Below are positions 1 through 8,000 of a stretch of 64,000 nt of DNA, one piece after another. The notes beneath the pieces were generated by a model, which worked only from the letters and a program-made list of their open reading frames with translations, was not told where the DNA came from and ran no database searches. The DNA is from Candidatus Praeruminimicrobium purgamenti. GTDB lineage: Bacteria; Elusimicrobiota; Endomicrobiia; Endomicrobiales; Endomicrobiaceae. A program made the position numbers and the translations under genes. Location: the NCBI GenBank assembly GCA_018433585.1, contig JAHDQW010000002.1:62001-126000 (forward strand). Direction: 5' to 3'. The number at the start of each line of letters is the position of its first letter. The first letter of the stretch is position 1.

Positions 1-181
1 TTGCGTTTATCCACATCATTTCAACAATCAGTCCAAGCCAAAGCCCTGTATATATATCTCCTAAAATATATCCGAACAACGGACCGCAGAAGATAGGCCT
101 TGAAATCATAAATTGTCCGAAAGCCGTTATATCTGCGCTGCATACTGCGCCAATAAGAGATAATAAAATCATGAGTTCCAT
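1..181 (-). CDS. PTS system mannose/sorbose-family EIIC component (N-terminal part, cut by window edge)
   Basis: The reverse strand carries an open frame starting with ATG at 181, directly against the stop codon of the GH57 gene, and running off the left edge (60 codons visible). It begins MELMILLSLIGAVCSAD and continues with glycine-rich hydrophobic segments (GPLFGYILGD, then TGLWLGLIVEMMWI), as expected for the membrane channel subunit EIIC of the Man/Sor PTS family. It follows EIIA and EIIB of the same family in the operon, so it should supply the sugar-translocating subunit; EIID would be expected just outside the window. The sugar cannot be told from this fragment. Confidence 0.85.
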   Translation of the reverse strand, partial: MELMILLSLIGAVCSADITAFGQFMISRPIFCGPLFGYILGDIYTGLWLGLIVEMMWINA

Positions 182-2251
182 TTATTTTTTACTTATTCCC
201 GTAAGTACTTTTAAAACGAAAGAAAACTTATTCCCAGGTTTTAAAGAAAATTTATATACGCTTACAGCAGACGTTCCCTGATAGGTTCTTTCATATCCGT
301 CTTCAGAGGTTGAAACCGTTTCTATAGGAACTATCCAAAAATCACAGTTGACCGAACTTTCTATATTCAAAGACATATCTAAAACGTCGTCATATCTTAC
401 CCATTTACCTGTATTTTTTAATTCCTGTTTATCTTTTTCAATTTTTTGTGAAAAAGAAAAAACATTTTCAACGCCCAATGTTAAATAAGCTTCCTGTTCC
501 GACAAATTCTTAATTTGATATTCAACTTCATATCCTTCGGCATTTAAAGGTTTTATACTTTTTCTGAGTTCAACAGGCAAGTGAAAATTATCGTACCAAA
601 TATTACCTTTTCTTGTTAATACGAGTTTATTTGAAATAATTTCATGTTCATATTCACCGAGGACAAAATCACCCTGTTCTCTGAATTTAACAGGATAAAA
701 GTCATCATATTTTGTGTCGTTATGAAAAAAATGATCAACGAGAGACGCTTTTCTGTACCAATCATATGATAAATGCTTTTCCAAACCTATTTCCTTAACT
801 CTTACTAAATCGGTATGTATAGAAGTTAATTCTTTTGCGTCAGAAACCTTATTGTTTTCAATAGCTTCTTTAAGTTTTTTATGATAACTTTCATAACGTC
901 TTGTTAAAACATTTGAAAGATTATAATTTTTAGACAATATGTCAAACTCAAAAATTGTTCCGCCGCAGGCAGCATCGACATATATGTTTTTGTTTTTATC
1001 TTCATATAGAAATTCGTCAACACTGTCACAGTCAAAATCAACCTGCTGCCATACTTTTTTCGGTTTAATTTTCTTATTGTATAAATTCTCGGCTTTTAAA
1101 AGATACTCATAAACGGCGTTCCTTAAATGAGGAAGATACAATCCTCCGAAAACTCCGTGCCAATAAGCGCAATTGCACTGACCTGCATATAAAAATTGCT
1201 GTATGCTTTTCGCGTCTTTACCGCAGGCATCAAAATTATTTTCAATTTTTTGGCTTATGCGTATCATCTTTTTATGCATATTATTTGATTCTTCATACTT
1301 AGTCAAAAAATTTCTCCAAAAACCTCCTCTTACAAAAGGTTTAAGGTCTTCATTATTTTCTGTTTGCTTGACTAAAGCATCAAAGTTATTTTGCACATCG
1401 CTTGGCAAAGTCCACTCGGACATTTCAAAATAAGAATTTGTAGGCAGATATATTCTTCCCGACGGCTTATTGCTCTGCAATACTTCTTTAAACGTAACAG
1501 TTTCAACGATATCGGAATTTTCTTCAAGAGCCGTTAAAAATTTGTCAAGCCATAAATTTTCATAAACATGCTTATTTGTTCCCGGCCACATACCGAATTT
1601 TTCGCCGTCATCAGCCATCACGACAATGTTTTCTTTATTTTCATTTGCCAGCTGTTTAAAATAATCTATGCATACGCTTACGTCCTGAAAAGGAATCAAA
1701 TATCTTAATCTTTGGCTTATAGGGAATATATTTATTTTTTTACCCTGATCTTCCGTCGTATAATAACCGTTTAAAGATTTTATGTTTAGCCCCGAAGACA
1801 AGAAATGCACATCATCCAAAACCGTATATTTTATTCCTGCATCCGAAAGACTGCATGTTAAAGACGGTTCCCACACTCTTTCCGCAACCCATGCGCCTGA
1901 ACAATCATAATTTAAAATATCTTTTATAAACTGCGTTAACTGTTTAATTTGTCCGATTCTGTCTCTCTCAGGTATAACAGATAATATAGGCTCATAATAT
2001 CCGCCGGACAATATTTCAAGATTGCCTCCCGCGATAAGCTTTTTTATCTTTTTTATATAAGAAGGATGTTGTTTAATAAAGAACTCCCACAGCATACCGC
2101 TGCAATGCATATTCCATTTTATTGTCTTATGCTTTAACATAACGTCAACAAAAGGTTTATACGCAACATCGTATCCTTTTTGAAAAACCCATTCAAAATT
2201 GCCTATAGGCTGATGATTGTGAACTCCGAAAATAAATTTAACTTTTTTCAT
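182..2251 (-). CDS. GH57 family 4-alpha-glucanotransferase / alpha-amylase
   Basis: The protein has 689 residues, close to the Thermococcus litoralis type of GH57 4-alpha-glucanotransferase (about 660). It opens with FIFGVHNHQPIGNF, the GH57 motif with the conserved HNHQP. The nucleophile motif is AWVAERVWEP with Glu124, and the second catalytic motif is MADDGEKFG with Asp214/Asp215. The C-terminal half fits the beta-rich DUF1925/DUF1926 region of this subfamily. No signal peptide is visible, so it should act in the cytoplasm on malto-oligosaccharides or glycogen. It sits between PTS IIB (3 bp gap) and PTS IIC (no gap), an unusual place for a glucanotransferase, which suggests that its product or substrate is tied to the sugar brought in by this PTS. 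Transferase versus hydrolase activity cannot be settled from sequence alone. Confidence 0.9.
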   Translation of the reverse strand: MKKVKFIFGVHNHQPIGNFEWVFQKGYDVAYKPFVDVMLKHKTIKWNMHCSGMLWEFFIKQHPSYIKKIKKLIAGGNLEILSGGYYEPILSVIPERDRIGQIKQLTQFIKDILNYDCSGAWVAERVWEPSLTCSLSDAGIKYTVLDDVHFLSSGLNIKSLNGYYTTEDQGKKINIFPISQRLRYLIPFQDVSVCIDYFKQLANENKENIVVMADDGEKFGMWPGTNKHVYENLWLDKFLTALEENSDIVETVTFKEVLQSNKPSGRIYLPTNSYFEMSEWTLPSDVQNNFDALVKQTENNEDLKPFVRGGFWRNFLTKYEESNNMHKKMIRISQKIENNFDACGKDAKSIQQFLYAGQCNCAYWHGVFGGLYLPHLRNAVYEYLLKAENLYNKKIKPKKVWQQVDFDCDSVDEFLYEDKNKNIYVDAACGGTIFEFDILSKNYNLSNVLTRRYESYHKKLKEAIENNKVSDAKELTSIHTDLVRVKEIGLEKHLSYDWYRKASLVDHFFHNDTKYDDFYPVKFREQGDFVLGEYEHEIISNKLVLTRKGNIWYDNFHLPVELRKSIKPLNAEGYEVEYQIKNLSEQEAYLTLGVENVFSFSQKIEKDKQELKNTGKWVRYDDVLDMSLNIESSVNCDFWIVPIETVSTSEDGYERTYQGTSAVSVYKFSLKPGNKFSFVLKVLTGISKK

Positions 2252-2254
2252 GTT

Positions 2255-2761
2255 TTATCTTATTATATTTAAATTTTTTGCTTCCGTATTAATATCTTCC
2301 GTAACATTATATCTGTCATCCTGAGGTAAAGCTCTCGATTCCAACTCTATTCCTTCCGATATTAAAGTTAAAAAAGATTTTACGTCATTTGCATCAACTG
2401 ATAAATTTGATAACAATTGTTTTTTGCCGTGAGCAAAATGCATTCCGCCTACATTTATGGAATTAAATTTAATTCCGCTTTCAATCATTCTGACAACGTC
2501 CTGGGGATTTGAAAATAAAATCATCAGTTTTTCTTCTTCGTATACGTCGTTGGCAAGTTCGCAGCTTGCATCTTTAATATTTTTGATGGATAACTTTACG
2601 CTGCTTGGAACTGCCATAGACAATAAAACCTGCTGCATCTGATCACCGGCAACTTCGTCCGAAACAACCAAAATTGCAGTGATATGAATAGTTTTTAACC
2701 AACCCTGAACTATTTGTCCGTGAATCAGTCTGTCATCTATTCTTACTATTTCAATAGACAC
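2255..2761 (-). CDS. PTS system mannose/sorbose-family EIIB component
   Basis: This 168-residue protein matches the Man-family EIIB domain in length and sequence. The start reads IVRIDDRLIHGQIVQGW, in which His14 is the expected phosphorylation site. It would receive phosphate from EIIA on the gene upstream and pass it to the sugar entering through EIIC. The start codon is GTG at 2761, supported by a GAGGT ribosome-binding site six bases upstream. The stop lies 3 bp before the GH57 gene. The sugar specificity (mannose, glucose, fructose, sorbose, amino sugar) is not readable here. Confidence 0.93.
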   Translation of the reverse strand: MSIEIVRIDDRLIHGQIVQGWLKTIHITAILVVSDEVAGDQMQQVLLSMAVPSSVKLSIKNIKDASCELANDVYEEEKLMILFSNPQDVVRMIESGIKFNSINVGGMHFAHGKKQLLSNLSVDANDVKSFLTLISEGIELESRALPQDDRYNVTEDINTEAKNLNIIR

Positions 2762-2774
2762 TTTGACACCTCTT

Positions 2775-3191
2775 CTATTTTTTTAATCTCTCAAGCAATA
2801 AATCTTTCGCATTCACTATGCTTTTTCTGCTGTCTGCCAAAACTTTATCGGCAAGTTCTCTGACATTTGATGCGGTTCTGCTCGTAAATAACGCCGATAA
2901 CAGCATAGGTAAATTAACCCCTGTTAATACTTCTATATTGAATTTCTGGCACATAGGAACTGAAGCATTGCACGGAGTGCCTCCCAGCATATCTGTTAAT
3001 ATCAATGTTCCTTTTTCATCGTTTATCTCTTCTAATATTTTTGTTATTCTTTCCTGAAGGCTGCAAAGATTATCGTCATCTATAGTTTTATTTATAGAAA
3101 ACAAATTTTCCTGTTTGCCAGCAATTGTTTCAGCGGTTTTAATTAGTTCTTCAGTAAGACCGCAATGAGATACTATTAAAATTTTTATCAT
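2775..3191 (-). CDS. PTS system mannose-family EIIA component
   Basis: The 138-residue protein is a free-standing Man-family EIIA. It begins MIKILIVSHCGLTEEL, placing the phosphorylatable histidine at His9, and has the family motif LTDMLGGTPCNAS at about residues 66-78. It would take phosphate from HPr, whose kinase HprK is encoded three genes upstream. It follows yvcK by 2 bp and precedes EIIB by 13 bp, so it belongs to the same operon. PTS EI and HPr genes are not in this window. Confidence 0.93.
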   Translation of the reverse strand: MIKILIVSHCGLTEELIKTAETIAGKQENLFSINKTIDDDNLCSLQERITKILEEINDEKGTLILTDMLGGTPCNASVPMCQKFNIEVLTGVNLPMLLSALFTSRTASNVRELADKVLADSRKSIVNAKDLLLERLKK

Positions 3192-3193
3192 AA

Positions 3194-4144
3194 TTACCTT
3201 GCCTTTACCAATTGAAAAATCGTTTCTGCCAATTTTGCAAAATCATGATGAGCATATTGCGTTTTTGACACAAAATTTTTCTTTAATATTTTAATATTAT
3301 TATAGCTTTTTTTATCAATATAAACAGGTACTGAGCACTTTTTTGCGTATCTTTTTGCTATGGGAACAGATATTTTTCCGTTATTTACCAAAACGACGTC
3401 AATCATTCCCGGATAAGAATGCTTCTCTATCGCTTTTATATGGTCTGTAAGATTAAAATCAGAAGTTTCTCCGACCTGCGTCATAATATTGCATATATAT
3501 ACTTTCAGCGCATTTGTTTTCTTAAGCGCCGAAACAAAACCGTTAAACAAAAGATTGACTATTACGGATGTATATAAAGAGCCTGGACCCATAACAACGC
3601 AGTCGGCATTGACCAGCGCGTCTATAACTTCTTTTGAAACTTTTGCATTTCCAGGATAAATTTCAACTCTGGAAATTGCGCTTTTGCTTTTTGATATTCT
3701 GCTTTCGCCCTGCACCTGCTGCCCGTTAATTAAAGTTGCTTTCAGCTTAACGTTATCCAAAGAAACCGGCAAAACTTTACCTTTAATAGCCAAAACATCG
3801 CTTGCATTTGAAACAGCTTTATCAAATCCTCCTGATACAGAAGATAATGCCGTTAAAAATAAATTACCGAAAGAGTGGTTAGAAAGAGCTCCTTTTTTAG
3901 GAAATCTGTACTGAAACAGCTTTGTCATTAAACTTTCTTCTTCGGAGAGAGAGACTAGACAGTTTCTTATGTCTCCCGGAGGTAAAACGCCAAGCTCGGT
4001 TCTTAATCGCCCCGAACTTCCGCCGTCGTCAGAAACAGCGACAACAGCCGTAATATCGATATCGTAACGTTTTAACCCTCTCAAAAGAGTCGAAAGGCCC
4101 GTACCGCCTCCGACAGCTACTATTCTGTATCTTTGATTTTTCAT
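3194..4144 (-). CDS. yvcK: YvcK/CofD-like gluconeogenesis factor
   Basis: The 316-residue protein has the hallmark N-terminus IVAVGGGTGLSTLLRGLK, followed by DDGGSSGRLR and LPPGDIRNCL, which are typical of the YvcK branch of the CofD/UPF0052 family. In Bacillus YvcK is a UDP-GlcNAc-binding protein needed for growth on gluconeogenic carbon and for cell-wall homeostasis. It follows rapZ by 1 bp, an arrangement shared with Firmicutes (yvcJ-yvcK), but the usual third gene whiA is absent and PTS genes follow instead. The product is cytoplasmic. Confidence in the family is high; the exact role in this organism is inferred. Confidence 0.93.
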   Translation of the reverse strand: MKNQRYRIVAVGGGTGLSTLLRGLKRYDIDITAVVAVSDDGGSSGRLRTELGVLPPGDIRNCLVSLSEEESLMTKLFQYRFPKKGALSNHSFGNLFLTALSSVSGGFDKAVSNASDVLAIKGKVLPVSLDNVKLKATLINGQQVQGESRISKSKSAISRVEIYPGNAKVSKEVIDALVNADCVVMGPGSLYTSVIVNLLFNGFVSALKKTNALKVYICNIMTQVGETSDFNLTDHIKAIEKHSYPGMIDVVLVNNGKISVPIAKRYAKKCSVPVYIDKKSYNNIKILKKNFVSKTQYAHHDFAKLAETIFQLVKAR

Positions 4145-4145
4145 A

Positions 4146-5015
4146 TTAAATACGAGCTATATCTCTGTGATATAACTTCACTTTATATTTGTTTTTTATA
4201 AAAAATTTAGCTAATTTTTCCGCGGTAGCAACTGATCTGTGTCTTCCGCCTGTACAACCTATGGCTATAGTAAGCTGGCTTTTGCCTTCTTTTATATAAC
4301 CCGGCAGCAAATCTTTTAAAAGGTCAGCTATTCTGTGAAAAAACTTATTATATTCGTTTTGTTTTTCAATGTACTTTACAACAGCCGCATCTCTGCCCGT
4401 TTTTGTTTTAAGCCCGCTGACGTAATTAGGATTAGGGATAAACCTTACGTCGAAAACAATATCAGCTTCATTGGCAATTCCGTATTTAAAACCGAAAGAC
4501 ATGATTGATAAGAGAAGCTGCTTTTTATCGGAAGGCAAACCTATTAATGTCCCGAGGGTATTTTTAAGTTCGCCTATAGTCATATTGGTAGTGTCTATTT
4601 CCTGATCGGCAACTTTTTTTACCGCCTGCATCATTTTTCTTTCTTCGGCAATTCCGTCTTTAACAAGCAGCCCCAACGGATGTTTTCTTCTTGTTTCAGA
4701 ATATCTTTTTAATATTGTTGAATCGTCGGCATTTATAAAAAAAACCTGGTTTCTTATTTTGTCTTTTTTTAGTTTTGCCAAAATTTCTGATATTTTATTT
4801 ATATTTTTGCCGGATCTTATATCGATACTAAGGGCTATTTTTTTATATTTTTTTCTGTCTTTTCTGCACAAGTCGATAAAATCAAAAACAAACTCCAAAG
4901 GCATATTATCAACGCAAATAAAGCCGAAATCTTCCAAAATATTTAAAACTTGACTTTTACCTGCGCCGGAAATCCCCGAAATAATTAAAAAATTATTTTC
5001 CATTTTTATGTTCAT
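4146..5015 (-). CDS. rapZ: RapZ/YvcJ family nucleotide-binding protein
   Basis: The 289-residue length is that of the RapZ/YvcJ family. An N-terminal Walker A motif GISGAGKS covers residues 14-21, and the C-terminal domain carries IAIGCTGGRHRSVATAE, the typical RapZ signature. In Enterobacteria RapZ is an RNase E adaptor that controls glucosamine-6-phosphate synthase through small RNAs; in Bacillus the orthologue binds nucleotides and lies beside yvcK. The start at 5015 overlaps the end of hprK by 23 bp; a second Met at 5003 would shorten the overlap to 11 bp and still keeps the P-loop. The ptsN-hprK-rapZ-yvcK order links it to sugar and nitrogen signalling. Confidence 0.93.
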   Translation of the reverse strand: MNIKMENNFLIISGISGAGKSQVLNILEDFGFICVDNMPLEFVFDFIDLCRKDRKKYKKIALSIDIRSGKNINKISEILAKLKKDKIRNQVFFINADDSTILKRYSETRRKHPLGLLVKDGIAEERKMMQAVKKVADQEIDTTNMTIGELKNTLGTLIGLPSDKKQLLLSIMSFGFKYGIANEADIVFDVRFIPNPNYVSGLKTKTGRDAAVVKYIEKQNEYNKFFHRIADLLKDLLPGYIKEGKSQLTIAIGCTGGRHRSVATAEKLAKFFIKNKYKVKLYHRDIARI

Positions 5016-5940
5016 TCATTTCTGCTATTATTTTGTTATTCAGTTCAACTGCGGAAAAATATCCTTTATTTTTTAATCTTTGATTTAAACTGGCCGTTTC
5101 GACTATAATTGCAAGATTTCTGCCCGCACCGACAGGAATTGTCAGCTCGGGAACATTAACGCCCAAAATATCCGTATAATATTCGTCAATCCCCAAACGT
5201 TCGTATCTTTTTGCTTCATTCCATTCAACAAGATTTATAACCAATTCAATTTTTGACTCGTCCAAAATATTTGCTATTCCGAACATATTTTTTATATCGA
5301 TTATTCCTATGCCTCTTATTTCCATGTGATGTTTTACTATACCGGAACTTTTACCTATCAGTATGTGCCCCGATCTTTTAGTAATTTCAACGATATCGTC
5401 GGAAACAAGCATATGCCCTCTTTTAACAAGTTCAAGCGCGCACTCCGATTTTCCGATACCGGATTTGCCTCTTATAAAGACGCCCAAACCGTAAACATTC
5501 GATAAAACCCCGTGAACTTTTTGGGTAGGAGCAAGTTTTTCGTCAAAATAATAAACCAAATCCCCCAAAAGCTGCGCTGAAGTTAAAGCAGTGCTTAAAA
5601 GAGGCACCTGAAGTTTATTGAATATTTCCGTCATTGAAGGCAAAGGAGTGAATGACCTGGTTATTATGCAGCACGGGACTTGTTTCGGAGAAAAAATCTT
5701 CATTAACATTTCGCATTGTTTTTCGTATGTTAATTTTTGTAGGAATGTATGTTCCGCTATACCTATTATTTGTACTCTTTCGTAAGGCAGATGGTCAAAG
5801 TACCCTGCAAATGCAAGCCCCGGACGATTTGTGTCAGGAACCGTAATTAAACGGTCAAGCCCGCCGGAACCTGCAATTAACTCGAGTTTAAAATCGCTTG
5901 ATTTCTCTTCAAGCAAAGTGCCTACGTCGAGCACTTTCAT
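4993..5940 (-). CDS. hprK: HPr kinase/phosphorylase
   Basis: The 315-residue protein is a standard-length bifunctional HPr(Ser) kinase/phosphorylase. It has the P-loop GKSGIGKS at 158-165, the catalytic VHGV histidine at His143, and the signature MEIRGIGIIDI near residues 206-216. It would phosphorylate and dephosphorylate HPr on serine, so coupling glycolytic state to PTS activity and catabolite control. Its start overlaps the stop of ptsN as TAATG, and its end overlaps rapZ by 23 bp. The nearby Man-type PTS makes a role in sugar-uptake control likely. Confidence 0.95.
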   Translation of the reverse strand: MKVLDVGTLLEEKSSDFKLELIAGSGGLDRLITVPDTNRPGLAFAGYFDHLPYERVQIIGIAEHTFLQKLTYEKQCEMLMKIFSPKQVPCCIITRSFTPLPSMTEIFNKLQVPLLSTALTSAQLLGDLVYYFDEKLAPTQKVHGVLSNVYGLGVFIRGKSGIGKSECALELVKRGHMLVSDDIVEITKRSGHILIGKSSGIVKHHMEIRGIGIIDIKNMFGIANILDESKIELVINLVEWNEAKRYERLGIDEYYTDILGVNVPELTIPVGAGRNLAIIVETASLNQRLKNKGYFSAVELNNKIIAEMNEHKNGK

Positions 5941-6398
5941 TAATATGCGTCCTCTTGCTGTATTATCTTAACGATGTCTTCTTTTGTTTCGGCATCTTTT
6001 ATTGCCTGTCTTAAAAATTTATCTTTAAAAAGTCTCGAAATTCTCGACAAAGCTTTTAAATGCTGTCCGGTAACTTCTACAGGACCTACCAACAAAAATA
6101 TTATATATACAGGCTCGCCGTCCAATGAATTGAATTCTATACCTTTTTTAGATATACCGAGAACTCCGACTTGTTCGCTTAAAACATCCGTCTTGCCGTG
6201 AGGAATGGCAACTCCCTGCCCTATTCCCGTAGATCCGAGTTTTTCTCTTTCTAAAACGATTTCAATAATTTCATCCGTTCTCTTGATTTTCTTTGAAGAT
6301 TTCAAAAGCTCAATCAACTCAATAATTGCTTCTTTTTTGGTTTGTGCCTTTAAGTCCACGGTAATTGCGTCTTGGCACAAAAAATCCATAATATTCAT
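5940..6398 (-). CDS. ptsN: PTS EIIA-Ntr / fructose-type EIIA domain protein
   Basis: The 152-residue protein is a single fructose-type EIIA domain of PtsN size. The motif GSTGIGQGVAIPHGKTD holds the phosphorylatable histidine at His67. In Proteobacteria PtsN lies in the rpoN-hpf-ptsN-rapZ-npr operon and acts as a phosphorylation-dependent regulator rather than a transporter. Here hpf lies directly upstream (33 bp) and hprK directly downstream (TAATG overlap), so the context supports the regulatory PtsN reading. A leftover subunit of a fructose transporter is less likely because no EIIB or EIIC of that family is adjacent. Confidence 0.88.
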   Translation of the reverse strand: MNIMDFLCQDAITVDLKAQTKKEAIIELIELLKSSKKIKRTDEIIEIVLEREKLGSTGIGQGVAIPHGKTDVLSEQVGVLGISKKGIEFNSLDGEPVYIIFLLVGPVEVTGQHLKALSRISRLFKDKFLRQAIKDAETKEDIVKIIQQEDAY

Positions 6399-6431
6399 TT
6401 GGTAAGCCTCCTATGGCATTTTAAATATTTA

Positions 6432-6980
6432 TTAAAATTCCGGTTCAAGCATCACTATAGAACCGCTGTCATTTCTGTACAAAACATTTATTTTATCTGT
6501 AGAAGCATTTAAAAACATATAGACTCTGTAATTTAAAGAATCCATTTCGACTATAGCTTCTTCTATAGAAACAGGATGAACGTCAAATCTTTTTATTTCG
6601 GCGATTTTTGTTCTGGAATCATGCATCGTGTCATAAGAAAAAACATCAGCCTTAACCGCTTTTGATTTTGCAACTTTTAAATTTTCTTTTCTGTGAATTT
6701 TTGATATTTCTTTTTGTTTTCTGAGTTGTTTGGAAAGTTTGTCAATCGTTAAATCTATTGATGAATATAAGTCCTGGGATTCTTCTTTTGCCCTGAAAGT
6801 TTTTCCTTCTATATAAAACGTTACTTCTGTTATCTGCCTGTTTTTCTCTACGGATAGAATCACATGCGCGCTGACTGCTTCACCGTCAAAAAACTTACCT
6901 GCTTTTGAAATTTTCTGTCTTACATAAGAGTCAATAGCATCCGTTAATTTCAAATGCTTTGCCGTAATATTGATTTGCAT
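6432..6980 (-). CDS. hpf: Ribosome hibernation promoting factor, long form
   Basis: I place the start at 6980, giving 182 residues that begin MQINITAKHLKLTDAI, the normal HPF start. This ATG is preceded by AAAGGAG six bases upstream, whereas a longer open frame to 7040 has no such site and adds an AT-rich tail. The first half is the HPF/YfiA ribosome-binding domain. The second half (DVHPVSIEEAIVEMDSL onward) is the C-terminal dimerisation domain of long HPF, which pairs two 70S ribosomes into 100S dimers in stationary phase. It is the first gene of the operon and has a good promoter in front. Confidence 0.93.
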   Translation of the reverse strand: MQINITAKHLKLTDAIDSYVRQKISKAGKFFDGEAVSAHVILSVEKNRQITEVTFYIEGKTFRAKEESQDLYSSIDLTIDKLSKQLRKQKEISKIHRKENLKVAKSKAVKADVFSYDTMHDSRTKIAEIKRFDVHPVSIEEAIVEMDSLNYRVYMFLNASTDKINVLYRNDSGSIVMLEPEF

Positions 6981-7007
6981 ACAGTTCTCCTTTGAATTTA
7001 TCTTATT

Positions 7008-7037
7008 TTTATACCATATTTTCACAAATAAAAGCAA
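7008..7037 (-). promoter_or_regulatory. Predicted sigma-70-type promoter of the hpf operon
   Basis: On the minus strand, TTGCTT (7032-7037) and TATAAA (7008-7013) are separated by 18 bp. Transcription would start near 7000, about 20 bases before the hpf start codon, and would read hpf through the PTS genes. Confidence 0.55.
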
Positions 7038-7109
7038 CATAAACCAAGCTGAAAACAGACAACATCGGATGCGACAAGTATAGACTATAAAACATAATTT
7101 TACAAGACA

Positions 7110-8000
7110 TTATTGTTTTTTCGTTTTCCATCTTCTGTGAAACCAAAACCAGCTTGACGGATTCCGTTCTATATTTTCCTGCAAAATTTCGCTGTATTTT
7201 GACATTATTATTTCAATATCCTTTTCTTCGTCGCCTGTATCGGGCTTTTCTATTTCCTGAAAAGTGGCGATATATCTTCCGTCTTTCTGACGGGAGCAAA
7301 AAGAAGCATAAACTGGACAGCCGGCTCTTAAAGCAAAAACTGCAGGACCTTTTGCCGTTGACGCATATCTGCCGAAAAAAGGAACAAAAACGCCCTGTCT
7401 TCCGGCATCCTGATCAGCAAGAATAGCGACAAACTCATTTCTTTTTAAAGCTTTTAAAACCCACTTAAACGCCATGTTATCCTTATAAATTGTTTTGTAG
7501 CCTTTGCCTGATCTGATATCGTCTATCAGTTTGTCAACCAAAAGATTTTCCTGCTGTGCGACTATTACCGACAAAGGAGCTCTTTGCGCAAAAGAAATCG
7601 CAAGCAGTTCCCAGTTGCCGAAATGAGCCGACAGTAAGATTGCGCCTTTACCGTCTTTTTTTGCTTTTTCAAGCAAATATAAATTTTGAAAATTTACCAT
7701 TTCTTTCAGTTGCTGCTTCGACATTTTTTTAAAAAACATAATTTCAACGATAGTATTCGCAAACCGTATATAGACGTCTTTTGCAATATTTATGATTTCA
7801 TCTTGTTTTTTATCGGGAAAAGCTGCCGAAAGAGAATCTATAATGTGTTTTTTTCTTATCGGTATAAATGTGAACGCCGTTTTTGCAAACAAAACGCTTA
7901 TTTTTCTTGCCGCCGAAACAGGAAGCAAATGAAGCAGCGCCATAAAGGAAACTAAAGATATGTATTCAATATAATGCTGTATTTTTTTATTTTTTTTCAT
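7110..8000 (-). CDS. Lipid A-type lauroyl/myristoyl acyltransferase (LpxL/HtrB family)
   Basis: The 296-residue protein belongs to the LpxL/LpxM acyltransferase family. It has a hydrophobic N-terminal anchor (about residues 12-30), and the catalytic HX4E motif is SAHFGNWE with His126 and Glu131. Later motifs such as ILADQDAG and VPFFGR are typical of the family. It would attach secondary acyl chains to lipid A precursors at the inner face of the cytoplasmic membrane, so the host should have an outer membrane. Its ATG overlaps the preceding DUF362 gene by 4 bp (ATGA). Which acyl chain it transfers is not predictable. Confidence 0.88.
   Translation of the reverse strand: MKKNKKIQHYIEYISLVSFMALLHLLPVSAARKISVLFAKTAFTFIPIRKKHIIDSLSAAFPDKKQDEIINIAKDVYIRFANTIVEIMFFKKMSKQQLKEMVNFQNLYLLEKAKKDGKGAILLSAHFGNWELLAISFAQRAPLSVIVAQQENLLVDKLIDDIRSGKGYKTIYKDNMAFKWVLKALKRNEFVAILADQDAGRQGVFVPFFGRYASTAKGPAVFALRAGCPVYASFCSRQKDGRYIATFQEIEKPDTGDEEKDIEIIMSKYSEILQENIERNPSSWFWFHRRWKTKKQ

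Noticed and set aside
7014-7050. Possible sigma-54 promoter (TTGG...TTGCTT) before hpf
   Set aside because: The GG and GC pairs are 8 bases apart instead of the required 10, while a sigma-70-type pair with 18-bp spacing fits better.
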